Source: Diphasiastrum complanatum (taxonomy: Eukaryota > Streptophyta > Lycopodiopsida > Lycopodiales > Lycopodiaceae). From it: a DNA stretch of 58,465 nt. Made by a program: the position numbers and the translations under genes. The stretch covers positions 1-58,465 of the forward strand of contig MU833287.1 of the NCBI GenBank assembly GCA_029204225.1, read 5' to 3'. Shown piece by piece: positions 34,982 to 47,140 of the stretch. Below the pieces are notes generated by a model. The model was not told the origin of the DNA and searched no databases. It saw nothing but the letters and a program-made list of their open reading frames with translations. Positions within the stretch are counted from its first letter, which is position 1. Each line of letters opens with the position of its first letter.

Positions 34982-35574
34982 ATAGAGCCTGAGAGGAGCA
35001 AGCAGACGATGTGTCTTGACTTTTTCTATTGTCTTCTTGCAACGACATAGTGATAACTCTAGTAAGAGTTAAGTCTGAGTGTGTCGATATGATCATCACC
35101 CAGTTCTCATATGTAGAGGGCAAGCTTGAAAGCAATGTCGTGATCGCATCCCGATCGTCTATGACTGATCCGACAACGGCCATCTGTTGCAAGAGATTCT
35201 TAAACTGGTTATTGTGACTCTGAAGTGAATCACCAACAGACATCTTGAATGTGAAGAAATATCTTCGTAGATGTAACTTAGTAGTTACGTCCCTCACGTC
35301 ATATAGTGAGTTCAAGATGTCCCAAACATCTCTTGACGTTTTAGCTTCAGCTATGTGTCCAATCTGTGAATCTGATATATTGAAGATAATAAGCGCGAAA
35401 GCCTTATCATCCTTCGATTTCCGAGTCGTCGTCTTCAGGTTTTACTTCTATACCTGTGACAACATCTCATAATTCACTGGCGATTAACAAGGTCTTCATC
35501 TTAAATTTCCACAAATAATAATTGGATCCATTCAGCTTGTCTACGATAAGACCGGCTTTACTTTGAGAATCCAT
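34950..35574 (-). pseudogene. Copia gag
   Basis: A start at 35574 gives M-D-S-Q-S-K-A-G, and soon K-L-N-G-S-N-Y-Y-L-W-K-F-K-M-K-T, the copia gag signature. A stop follows at A-S-E-L. The frame 35315-34950 continues with L-H-L-R-R-Y-F-F-T-F-K-M and L-P-S-T-Y-E-N-W. Two disruptions at least. Confidence 0.85.
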
Positions 35575-35769
35575 CTGGAACTAAGTCTATCGATTGTATC
35601 GATGACGCTAAGATGTAGTAATTCCAACAATAGGAAACCAATTCTCTGATACTGAAAGGTTGGAAAGAACTAAAGAGTTTGATATCAATTTGATATCACG
35701 AAAGATATCAAGTATTAGAGCTTTCGCTCTGATATCATGTAGAAATCAGATAAAGAAGTAGTGAAAATT

Positions 35770-35781
35770 GCTCTGATACCA
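35770..35781 (-). other. Primer-binding site (initiator Met tRNA)
   Basis: On the minus strand TGGTATCAGAGC follows the LTR end ...TTTTTGACA without a gap. A near-copy (CATGATATCAGAGC) lies about 40 bases downstream. Confidence 0.9.
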
Positions 35782-36904
35782 TGTCAAAAATAGGTTAGAT
35801 AATCGTAACAAAAGCTTCCTACTTCCAATGCGTGACTACGCCTATCAAAATTGAACAAAGCAGTAGTGATGGGAATCACGTTCAATCTTTAGCAACTAAC
35901 TTTAAAATCACTAGATACTAAGTGATTAGGTAGCTAAACATGAAGTATTGAATTCTTGGACACTTTCTATCAGTTACAAAGAAAATACAGAAATGCATGC
36001 ATTCTGACATATACTAAACGCAACAAAGGATAGAATTGATATTAAAAGACAAAATCAGATGCTAATGAGCGCAAAACAATAGCGAATAGAAATCGCGCCC
36101 TCTAAGTTGTCTCTAAGTAACTAAGGATAAGTCTGATAATAAGCAGCTTATGCTGAATAAGCAATAGCGCAATAGCAACTCTAAGACAACTCTAAGAAGT
36201 GAGCTAGAATGCTCAAGAGAGTTCAAGCTAGAAAGCTTGATAGAGAGCTAACTACAGTACTTGCTGATTGATCTCTTCAATTGTTTTCTTACTTAAAACT
36301 GTATGAATATGAACAACTATTTATACTAAGTAATTAGGTTGTCAATTGCGATTGCCAGTTGGCTGGTATCCGTTGGCATCCATCTGGTTCTTTGTCATTG
36401 ATTGGTGATAAGCGGTGAAATTGGCCGTAAACATTTTGTCTGCATAAATGAACCAAAACTGTAGTTTTGCAGAAATGAACTAAAACAACCACAGGTCCTT
36501 CAATTGATACAAGCAAAAAACGCTGTCGCAAAAACGACAATGTCCATTTTTTCATGGAAAATGCGGAAAATGAGACAGTGCCCTTAAATCTCATTTAGGG
36601 TGCCAGAGTCATTTCCTTGGCATTTGAGGCTCTTTGGGAAAAGCAAAAATGTGACACTACGATTTTACACGAGATTTCTGTCAGGCAAAAAATGCGAAAA
36701 AGGAGACACTGCATTTTTCAACGGAATTCTTGACAGGCGAAAAAGGAGACATTGTTGTAAACTTCATGTATTTCTACAGACGGTGTAAAAACACTTGTAA
36801 ATTGCAGACTATGGAAAAACACGGGAAAATCCGCAGAACTGGAGAAACAACGGATGAAGATTAAAGCCGATTAGTCGATTGGTAAGAAGGAGAATAATTC
36901 AACA
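35782..36904 (-). repeat. 5' LTR of second copia element (1,123 bp)
   Basis: Starts TGTTG and ends GACA on the minus strand (TG...CA). It contains short internal repeats with GGAGACAYTG and ACAGGCGAAAAA (36670-36755). A piece of the same LTR type is found on the plus strand at 52455-52555. Confidence 0.85.
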
Positions 36905-37508
36905 TAGTGTGCACAAATTGAGTCAATACAAGCAAAATCCAAAAGTTTGTCATTGGAAATCGACCAAAAGGATCTTGAGATATGTTTTCTCTACACTAGA
37001 TTATGGATTGATCTGTAGAAGTGAGGATCTAACAATGGTTGCCTTTTCATATTCGGACTTTGCAAGTGACAAACTTGATAGGAAGTCCACAAGTGCTTAT
37101 ACTATGTTTATTGGAGGCAATCTTGTATCTTGGTTATCCAAGAAACAATATACTATATATCATTATCATCTTGTGAAGCCAAGTACAAGGCCCTTACAAC
37201 AACTACTAAGGAGGTACTATGGATCAAGAGGCTACTTATGGAGCTAAAGTACATCAAATATGAAGATCTACCTATTTACAACATTTTGGCTCAAGCTTGC
37301 AAACAATCCAATTTTCCATGCAAGAAGCAAGCTCATCAAGGTAGCACACTATTTTGTAAGGGAGAAGGTCATTGCAAGGGAGATAACCTTGGAGCGTATC
37401 AAATCACCTTCATGTATTGTCGATCTCCTCACAAAACCATTGATCCAGAATGCTTTTGTCAAGTTCAGATCTAATCTTGGATTGATTTCAAGATCTATGT
37501 TGAAATAG
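36905..37508 (+). pseudogene. Copia RNase H and C-terminus, third element
   Basis: Plus-strand frames give Y-K-Q-N-P-K-V-C-H-W-K-S-T-K-R-I-L-R-Y, L-D-Y-G-L-I, F-S-Y-S-D-F-A-S-D, R-K-S-T-S-A-Y, W-L-S-K-K-Q, then S-S-C-E-A-K-Y-K-A-L (E-A-E-Y changed to E-A-K-Y), L-W-I-K-R-L-L-M-E-L and H-A-R-S-K-L-I-K-V-A-H. It ends D-L-L-T-K-P-L before a stop at 37508. Two frame changes. The 5' part is missing: the fragment starts exactly at the outer edge of the LTR of the previous, oppositely oriented element. Confidence 0.88.
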
Positions 37509-37518
37509 ATAGATATCT

Positions 37519-37530
37519 TTTAAGGAGGAG
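37519..37530 (+). other. Polypurine tract and LTR start
   Basis: TTTTAAGGAGGAG followed by TGTGAAAATTG at 37531, the likely 3' LTR start of the plus-strand copia element. The LTR end was not found. Confidence 0.7.
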
Positions 37531-38531
37531 TGTGAAAATTGTAAAAGCCATCTATCTTGAGTTTTGGGGGGTTCTATGTCAAATCCACCCCTTGTACATT
37601 TGTAAATAATTGATTAGGCCAAATTTAGACTTGGGTTAGCTCGTGATAGTGTAGGTTGCTTACACTTGGCTTGATGGTAGAGGGCTACTAACAATGCACC
37701 TCGCAATCTCATTTGACAATTTGGACCAATCATAGCAAGAGATGCATCAAAATGGTCCAATCAAAGTAAGAGGTGACTTGTAAGTGGTCCAATAAAGAAC
37801 TACCTTCCATATATTGGTAGTACAAAAAGGAACAAACTTGTTATTTAAGGAGAAGGAGATGTTAGAAAGAGCTGGATTTGGTTTAGCTACTGTTAAAAAC
37901 ATGTCCATCTTTCATAAAGTAGTCAAAGAAGGACAAACATGCAAACATGGAAATCCAATGAGGCTTCAAAGAAAATAGATTTGGCCTTGAAACTAGAAGC
38001 TAAAGTTTATCAATGATGGTGCTGAAACGTTTGGAGCATGAGGTATTCTCACTATAATTAATAGAAAAATCAACTAAGTGGGCTGGAGCTTACGATATAC
38101 AAATCTTTGAGAATCCTTCTTGTTTATGTCAAAATTTTCAATGGCGTGAAAGAACTGGAAAATCTTACCTTGCATACAAACATATATACTACATCTTAAT
38201 ACATGTGCTAAGACTAGACATTAACCACAATATGTGTATGCACCAATCTCAGTCTAAAAAGAGTGAACTACTTCATATATTGTCTAGTACACATACATAT
38301 TGATGTGAGTGAGGTGAGAACAAACTATGTTGTAAGATTTATGAGATTGCTCTAACTAGCCCTAATATTCCAATTTCAAACTCGATGAGATTTTGTTTCA
38401 TTTGCCTATCTCCCATCATTTTTGTCATCATTTCGACAATTATAATACTATTCTTGATTTGCAAATGTGTCATACTGAAGTTTTATTATTAAGAAATTGT
38501 AAGGAACCATATCTTATTGTTTATTAGAAAC

Positions 38532-38607
<76 letters not shown>

Positions 38608-40375
38608 TCATGTTTTTTTTGGAATGAATGAAAATATCTTACTAAGATACCAAATCTTGGAAAGAGACATAGAAGTTGATCATGTCAAAGATAAAGTAAT
38701 CCTTGCTCTATTATGTCATTAATAAAGTTAAACAACGTCTTGGTCATGTGGAATATTATTAATAACTCATCAATAATTATTCAATTATTATATCCCTGTT
38801 GACTTGATTGTTAAGAAAGGGCAAAACATCTATATCGACAATGAAACACTAAGAGGCCTCTGAACAACTTTAGTAGAAGTTGTAGACGTCAAGGGACACA
38901 CTACGAATAATTTATTCAGTCAAGAAATTTAGACATGATCTCTTGGATTATTTGTTCATTTTTTATATTGATCACTACTCACTAAGAAATCTTGTGAGCC
39001 AGATTTATTAGCAAAGATAGTAGGATTGGTGTTGTTTATGTATGAGTATGCTTACCACGTAGAAACTCGACAAGAAAAGCATCACACTAGTGCAATCTAT
39101 CTATCAAGGAAAAAAATAACAAATGTGAATGAATTATAAGATGAACAAGTGATGTAGATTGATGCTGAAATTTCAATATTTATCAATATTTCTTAAATAT
39201 TTACAATCAGTATTCAAAAGAACAAAAAATATTATTTCAATTAATATTTGCATCCTATTCGGGAGGTGTGTGAAATGAGAAAGAGAAATTTTTTTTTGTG
39301 ACGTTAGAAATTAATAATTTTGTGTGAGATTTGTGATTAGAATATACAGGAACAATATCTTGTCGTTTATTAAGAACATAAGAAAAGAGCACATGGATAG
39401 AGATGGAGAGAGTGGCGATAGAGAGAGATAGAGAGAAATGTAAATGCAGTGCTGAAAAGCTCGCTTAGCCAAGCTCACTCAAGGCCCTTCTTGTCGAGTT
39501 CGGCTTGGTTATCTAGTAGATCCCTTGGCAATGGATCACATAGGATGCCCTAGGTAGAGAGTTGTTTATCAAGTTATATTGGTGTTCACTAGGCACCACG
39601 TTAGCGCCTCGATAAATTACGATAATAAAGAGTTGGACAAATATCGAAGTGACAAAAAATGTAAAACGTGTAAACACCCAACCAATAGGAGAAAAGTGAG
39701 TTGGCAATGGAAGTTGCTAAGTGAACTAGGATTGAGTTTTTCCAAAGGCTTTTCTACCTTCTATGTTGCATGTTGTGGTGAATGTTCAATTTTAATCATA
39801 AAGGAGTTTATATACGAATAATAACCATTCATCAAGGCTTATGGGGTTGCAATCCATTCAAGTCTCTTTTTCCTTTCGGGGGTGGAGCCTTCAGCTGGGA
39901 CCTTGTTAGAAATGTAGTCATCAACCTCACTAAGGCAAATGGTGTACCCACCCAAAATTTTAGCTAACTACTCTCGTCGTGAATTTGCTAGTAGGTGTAG
40001 AGTATTAAATGTAGGAATTTATGGAGACCTCCCAAGGTCGTTCAACTAGTACCTTATAACATTAGCCAGACAGAAGAATAAATATAGCAATGCCAAGTGC
40101 TGAGGTTGAGAACTGAACATAATCAATGCATTAACTTCAATGGTAAGATTATGGTACAAATGTGAGAAGTTTTGAAGTGAAAGGTGGATAAGATATCCAC
40201 CCCAGTAAAATGTTTTTCTGTGATGTGCACATCTAACTTTAGAAATGTACAATGCATTTGCCACACGTATCATACATGTATCTTGAGAATCCTCTAATCA
40301 CATGACACCCAAAAACTATAATCAACAACAGTTAAGGGTAAATAATTCAGTAATCAAAGCCAGTATCTTGATTTT
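37531..40375. other. LTR remnant and non-genic DNA downstream of SQD2
   Basis: Begins with the copia 3' LTR, then AT-rich sequence with an AG microsatellite and GAGAGATAGAGAGA patches near 39400-39440. Frames at 39513-39967 have no recognisable motif. The last few hundred bases presumably hold the SQD2 3' UTR; no polyadenylation signal was assigned. Confidence 0.45.
38535..38604. repeat. (GA)n microsatellite
   Basis: Pure GA run of about 70 bases. Confidence 0.95.
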
Positions 40376-43300
40376 TTATGGAGGTGCTTCGAGCTTCAAC
40401 CTGGAACTTCTAAACTGGAAGCGACTAAAAAGCCATGAGAAGCGCTTGACAACCTGTTTTTTTTTCTGCTGCCAGAACCAAACAGCCGTACTATAATCAT
40501 TTCGCACTTGCTTTGTGCTCGCCCTCCAATCAAATTTCTCCACATCTGCTCGTGCTGCGGCGCCTATTCTACGCCGAAGTTCTGGACAATCTATCAAAGC
40601 CTTCAGTTTATTCACGCAGTCATCAACATCACCAGGAATAAACAGGAATCCAGTTTCTCCATCCTGGTTGACAATATCAGGTATTCCCCCAGCACGGGCT
40701 GCAACCACTGGAACTCCTGAAGCCATTGCTTCCAAGACAACAAGTCCAAGCGTCTCACTCTCTGAAGGGGTGATAAATATATCGCCACTTGCATATGATT
40801 TGGAAAGTTCCTCCCCTTGGAGCATACCAGTGAAAACTACAGGCTTGTCTGCAAAAATACGCTCCAGCTCTGGCCTAGATTGCAAATATTTTTGGATACA
40901 AAAGTTTAGGACTGACTCATATTTTTATCACACCCTTTACTTAAAGACATGAGAAAATTGTTGCAAGTAGAAAAGCAATCATCATAATATAGTCTTACTA
41001 AACTTATCTGGCCATGTGAGAAATTCTCACCTGTATGGTCCATCTCCAATAAATGCAAGACGTGCATCTGGTAGTCTGTCCAGTACACTGCCTCCAAATC
41101 ACAAGTATGTAGTAAGTACTGTCTGCTAGCATTGTTCGATTCTAGTGAAAATTATCAGCAGATACAAAAAGCATTTTGCTTGTGCAAAAAACTCATGAAC
41201 AATATTTGTGCTCCAACATTCAAAAAATTCCTTCAAAGCTGGCAACAAAATAGAAGTGGAGTTCACCTTTTTAAGAATTCCAAATTCTTCTCAGCACCCA
41301 GTCTTCCAACATGTACAATCAGAGGCCTTTCTGGTTCGCCATCCCTGCATTAAAAGCATATTTATTTCTTAAGTATATTGACGACATAGTGAAATCGTTT
41401 TCATAATCGTTTTTTTTGGGGTCCCTGGAGCCTACCTAACAAGTGGCCAAAGGGGCCCAAAACTAAGTAAGACGGCCCAAAACAGGCCAACAGACCAAAC
41501 TTTCGAAAAATGCCCTAAAATTAATGCTCGAGTGATTCCTTCACCCTATCTACTATTGCAATAGAGCAGTTCAAGTGTGCTGGAGGCATTGGAAGAATCA
41601 AACCTACCATTTGTTGCTACAAGCAAGGTACTGAAAAATGTGGATTCTTGAGGCCTATTTGAACAATCTGTTCGTACTCTTGTCATTGATTGGATTTCGA
41701 TGAGACTTTAAGGCAGTCTTCCTATCCCTAGCTCAGTTTTAGCTATTTACATCAGCAATCCGTTGCCTGCATTGCATGTATTGAGGAGCTGTGAAGATCT
41801 GGTTTCTTGGCAACTTTTAGACAACCGTCTCTCCTACTGATGGTGGCTTTTGTTATTCACATTGAATTGATTGATATTTTCACTTTCAACTGCTCATTTG
41901 TCAAGTTTTTTGATATATTTAGGATCGCTACCTCGTAGACTAAAACCTCTTATGGCTCAAAACTTGAAAAAATCTTTTAAGAAAATCAAAAAATGTTTGA
42001 AACTTTCAATGAAAAGTTTAAGAACATTTTTGAGTTTCAACCAGTTCCTAATAAAATTGGCCTAAGCTAACCCTATGGCCCATGCATAGCATACACTACC
42101 AGTTCTGATCTATAAACGGCTCCATATATAAGAACAGAGCCAGATGTAACTGTGTAGAACTTGACTGCCCTCCTAACTATATTGGTGGACCCCTCAATAG
42201 GACTGTAAAAGGAATATGTGCCTCTAAGTGAGCTATAGGAACAAAAATATCATCTTTTTGAACCATGCATGTCCCTCGGGCTAAAGTCATGACTATAACA
42301 TAAATAAAACCTTACACAAGCTTGCACGTGTGCATACCTGCATCTCAGCTAGATGATGATGTTGTGCCTTGACTCAAACATCATTGTATCGATTCTAACG
42401 AACCACTCAGGCATAAGGTGTCTGAGATGGACCCCTATTGCAATGAAACAGATGTGACATAAAGTCATTTAAAACCAGCAAAACTCTAACACGGATTTCA
42501 AATGTGGTAAGTTCTGCTCATATTTCTTAAGAAAAATTAGAAAACAATGAAATGAAAATGAGGGAAATGAAGCTCACCTATATCTAAACAACCTGTCCAC
42601 CTAATTTGAGAATTTCAGCGGCAATTCACTGCCTTTTGATGAAGCAAATACAAATTTTAGGGTCTTTGACCCCAAACGCTAGCACACCATGGCTTAAAAA
42701 CTTCGACAAGCAAATTAATATGAAACCTCAAAAGAACAGCATCTTTTAGCCTCTAACCAACTTGATGGTCTATACATCCTATGAAGCTTTTGCTTGATGT
42801 TGAAGCAAATGCAATACGTACCTCACTTAACAAAGGAGTAATTTTCAACTTTATGGAATCAACCCACAAACATTTATGGAGTCCATCCAAAAAGTCTTAC
42901 GAGCATCAACTCCATCATGCCTAGCACATACTCTTCTTGCTCCATTAGAGCCCAAGAGCAGGTGCAGGTTAGATGCACAAGCATAATTCCACATAAGCTT
43001 TCACACGTTTGCACCGAGGCCAATGCACTAAGTTTCATCATTTCTTTGGAGGAGAAGGGCAGACTCAACAATGTAAGGCTAGCACTTGTAAAACCAAATT
43101 TTAATATGCTGATTCCTAACTTGTAGCTATCTAATATGCAATATGTGAAAAGGAACTATAACGAGCTATTGTAGGAACACCAAAGACGTCGAAGGACAGC
43201 ACGAAAGATTCAAAATCTGGTGAGACGAGTGCCGGAAGTGTCCTCAAAAGTGGATTTAAAAAACTTCAGCTTCTAGATTTATATGCATAAGCAAAGATAT

Positions 43301-46300
43301 TAAGCAGTTTCCTACTGTAAGAAAAAAAAAAGTGACGATTCTAGGGTTTAGGGTTTAGGGACCCCGGACACATCTGTTTTTTTTTTTTCTTTTTTTAAAA
43401 TTAGAAAAAAAAAAATTGGACGCGTCCGACCCTGCGTCCGGGGGTCGGACGCGTCCGGGTCCGGACGCTGGACGCGGGCATTACGGCCCGGACCCTCGTG
43501 TCTGAAAGAAACTGAAAAGCATTCAAAACCGTAAATCTGAAATTTCTAGCAATCTAGTTTCTAGCACCTAATTTGAACAAATCTTGGCATGATCTTTGAC
43601 TAGTCGATGAGAGAAAGCCAAAAATTGTAACTCTAACCAACTTTTATAAAAACTGAAAGAAAAGTGATCAAGAACATCGCTGAATCAAGCTAATACTAGC
43701 AGAAATCTTATGCATGCTAGTTAAGATCCTGATCTACATTGATATGCTAAACAGCCCAAGTCTCTGAACAGTTAACCAACTGATGATCTAACCCCAAGGC
43801 CTATTTATACTTTCTAAAGAGTTGGGGCTAGAACCTGTGAGTTAACGTTATGGCCGAATAATGACTATATGAACAACTCCTAACAAATGCCAAACAATAA
43901 GAGATGGACCCAAGGCCTCAAAGTACATGGCCTTATAAAAAACAAGTGCAGGCACATACTCCATGTAGACTGTATTTAGCCTCTAAGTGAGGCCTGCTAT
44001 GCTCTTTAATGCAAACAGCTTCAGACAAGATGCTATATTTGGCAAGCAAAGAATGAGCACTTCATAAAGAGAAACAAATGACAGACAAACTATCAGACTT
44101 ACGTAAGCTGTATTCTCGTGTCCAGATTCTTGAAGCGTGGATGGAAGCTTTCAGCATCAACTCCCTTACGCCACACACGAATTCTATCAGCTGAAATTGT
44201 TGAAAAAAGCACAAAATCAACCTTTCAAGAAGCCTGTATATTTTGATCAATAGACTCGTGAGCTTACTGCGTAACATTTGAGACTAATGAGGACCAAACA
44301 AGTCAATAGCTCAATAGTGTCTCACATGCAGCCACACCAGCAGCTTTCAACTCCTTCCCAAGTGCATGAGAAGTCACAAGGGTAAGATCTGCCGTCCCAT
44401 GCAAAAGCTCTTCCACCAGAAAAGGGAAAAAACAATAAAAGTCAGAATTAAGAAAATCGGTATCTTCCTTAAAATTCAGATTAAGCAGAAATGTTACCTA
44501 TTATTTTTAAACTTGGTCCAATGTAAAAAGGATGCTAAATTGAAAGCATCAATATTCAAGCAAAACTCAACGTCTGCAGAAAGCTATCATTTTGTACTTA
44601 CTGATTATTAGCCACATGGGCTTCACCAGCCAACTGAACGTATACTTTGGGATGTAGCTACATGGCAGGATTGGATTGTATTTAGCAAGCAACGTCAAAG
44701 TTTATCTTATCCCAAAACACAGTATACAAGGATAATTGTGAAACAACATGCATGATCTGTGTAAGCATGGTGACAACACCTCCATACAAGAAAAAAAACT
44801 GACAAGGAAAAAGATCAAAAACTACTCTCTTTTATTTTGAAGAATGAGGTGTACAAAACAGAAATGTTTGCATGCTCCAAAGGCAAATGAATCAGAAATT
44901 TCTTCTATTGAGGAACAGACACTCTTCAGCATCTGAAAAAAAAGCAGTGCTTACAGTGGTACATGTGTATGATAAGACATCACTAGCGGTGTGTTCAACA
45001 TTTTAGATATAGCAAGAGCTCCAAAAACCTGTGCAGTTTTTTACACAAAATTGACGAAACTGAGGCTCAGTGTTGGATAAGTGTAAGATTTGCAGCATAC
45101 AGAAATGGAGAAATGATTTGAATAAATTACATGTGAACAAGCAGCATAACAATTACATCTACATGATTCCAGGCATTACCATAATTCCAGGAGAGGAAGC
45201 ATGGATTATGTCAGGCTTAAATTCTGAGATCTCCCGGAAAATACGAGGGCTCAGAGCAAGTGATAAAGGAACTGCTGTGTACCATGGACAAGGAAAACTG
45301 CAAAGATCACAAATTTGCAAAATTAAGCAGGAAGTAGGAAATATGCGCCGAACTTCCCATTTGGAAGATATACTAAATTTGAGCTATGAAGTAAGTATGA
45401 ACATAAAATATGAGAACAAACTTGAAATTTTTTCTCACCTTCTTGAACCAACAATTCTGGCACCATAAAATTCTTGAGGTAAACCCTTATCGGTAGTTAC
45501 AATTAGCACCTGAAAAACAAAACAAAACTTCATTCTATGCATTCTAATAAGACGTATACAGTGATAGAATAGTTGTATATTATTATTTGCATAAGCAAAA
45601 CAAGAATTTCCAACCTACTAGCTGTAGGGTTCACTTATAGGAGGCAAAATTATCGAATGACCATTCAATCTGAGATTCATGTATGAGACCTCATTCAAAT
45701 AGCTTAGAAACTAATCATGTATCAAAACTAGATAACTCACATGTAGGAACTTATTTTTTAGATTAAAGAAAGGCTAAGAAAAAGAATGTTTTTTGCTAAA
45801 AAAAAGGCCAAGAAAAGAATGCCAATTGCATGCCTCCTCTCAGTCCAACTCAACGACTTATAATGACCAGATTATATCTAGCAACATGCAGCACCTGAAA
45901 TATTTGGTTCCGACTCCTGAAACTGGAAAGCGTTAAAGGAAACACTTCATACAAACCTCATCTCCCATCTCTCGCAAGTATCGAATGAAATTCTGAAAAC
46001 GATTCTTGTATCCAGAAACATATCTGTTCCACGTCCACCATGTGCCAACTCAGTGGGATACTTAATTCTGAATTGTAACCATTATGGTTAAAACTATCTC
46101 CATTCTGAAATAAAAATCAGCATCAAGTGATAGTGACATAAAGGTGTTAAGCTGCAAAACTTTTAGACAAGATTCAGCCTTCAACCTTTTCGGGTAAGAT
46201 ATCATGACCAAGAAGACGAGTTCACAATATATCAGCCTTTCATTTAAGTTATTGAGCTGATACCAATGCTCCAAAGTGAGGCAAGCAACCAAGCACAGTT

Positions 46301-46992
46301 GATAGAATTTTGAGATTTTCCATTCAAGTCCTTGGAAATCAAGTTGAGTAATGTATAGGGGTTGGTTGTGGAATCAGTTTCCAAAAAATCAAAGTCACAA
46401 TCAATTTATCAAGCTTAACAACAGAAAGCTAAAACTAAAGGTATTCAGTATCACACCGCAGCTACACATGACGGATGGAAAATCCATTTGCTATAAAAAT
46501 GCTTTTTACCCCAGGGCTTTAGCTTATGGCTGTTGTTTGAAAATAGAACTTAAAATATTTAGCATAGCTGGGAAATTGATGTGTGAATCTTTCATGCATA
46601 CTGATAATGAAAGACATCTCAATATTTAAGAATTAAAATGCCTCTCACACAGTGAAGCATGTGAGGAATTTAAAATTTCAGACATGCTTAGGAATATATA
46701 CACGCAGTGAAAACCCTCCTAAACCTGCAAGAAAAGAACCAAAACAATTTACAGGAACTTTGTTGCAAATACAGTTAACGAAGAACAAGCAAACTGCTTA
46801 GAGAGCACTGTTCGGAGACTTACGCAAATGGAGAGGGCTCAACAAACAGAGCAATGTGGCGAGGCTTGTGACCCCACTGTTCTGCATACTCCTGCTCACT
46901 TGTGTCCAATTCCAACACCAGCTCTTCACCATTTGACCGTGACTCTTCTGATTCCCCAGCCATTTCACTGCTCTGCTCACACTCTTTGTCTT
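40376..46992 (-). CDS. SQD2: SQD2, sulfoquinovosyltransferase (5' exon(s) missing from model)
   Basis: Chloroplast envelope GT4-family enzyme that moves sulfoquinovose from UDP-sulfoquinovose to diacylglycerol, the last step of SQDG sulfolipid synthesis. Minus-strand exons: 46992-46824, 46023-45957, 45509-45439, 45297-45180, 45028-44955, 44657-44602, 44409-44326, 44190-44103, 41344-41267, 41087-41031 and 40874-40376. Borders are GT/AG and every phase agrees. Signatures: H-I-A-L-F-V-E-P-S-P-F-A, Y-V-S-G-Y-K-N-R-F-Q-N-F, H-A-S-S-P-G-I-M, M-S-Y-H-T-H-V-P, H-V-G-R-L-G, F-I-G-D-G-P-Y-R and the GT4 E-x7-E box E-T-L-G-L-V-V-L-E, then A-R-A-G-G-I-P-D-I. The stop is at 40376. The acidic segment before H-I-A-L is in the first listed exon; the transit-peptide exon upstream was not found. 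Apparently functional. Confidence 0.94.
43343..43360. repeat. Plant telomere-like motif (TTTAGGG)2
   Basis: AGGGTTTAGGGTTTAGGG, a short interstitial run inside the SQD2 intron. It matches the Arabidopsis-type telomere unit but is far too short for a telomere. Confidence 0.7.
43416..43500. repeat. CpG-rich GGACGCGTCCG repeat patch
   Basis: GGACGCGTCCG occurs twice, with GCGTCCGGGGG, GTCCGGACGC and GGACGCGGGC between, after A- and T-runs. It is highly CpG-dense in an AT-rich intron. It is probably the GC-rich core of a small non-autonomous element, but no clear terminal repeats or TSD were found. Confidence 0.6.
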
Positions 46993-47140
46993 CTAACATG
47001 CCAAGAGTTGCACAAACACAATTAGCTTCTAGCCAAATTTCAATAAAGGACAAGCTTAAGAATTCTAAAGTTAGTAACTGAAAGCGTTCTGCCGTGAGTA
47101 TGAGAGGGTTACAGATATAGAACGGGGGAGATAAATGGAT

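Larger units (their letters stand above)
31468..36904 (-). mobile_element. Second Ty1-copia retrotransposon, chimeric 3' end
   Basis: Minus-strand order: 5' LTR (36904-35782), primer site, gag, zinc knuckle, protease, integrase, RT, RNase H, polypurine tract and a 3' LTR of which only the first 96 bases remain (31563-31468). LTR starts are near identical (TGTTGGATTATTCTCC at 31563, TGTTGAATTATTCTCC at 36904). All coding parts carry stops or frameshifts. The gag is related to that of the copia element at 17-22 kb. Confidence 0.9.
41345..44102. other. Large SQD2 intron (2.76 kb)
   Basis: Longest SQD2 intron, between the exon with R-V-W-R-K-G-V-D and the exon with H-V-G-R-L-G. It contains a CpG-rich insertion-like patch (43343-43500) and no recognised protein. 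Frames at 42874-43126 on both strands lack motifs. Confidence 0.7.

Noticed and set aside
40515-40952. 145-codon plus-strand frame
   Set aside because: Antisense shadow of the last SQD2 exon, which is clearly coding on the minus strand.
42874-43126. Overlapping frames on both strands in the SQD2 intron
   Set aside because: No motif, and located between two confirmed exons.
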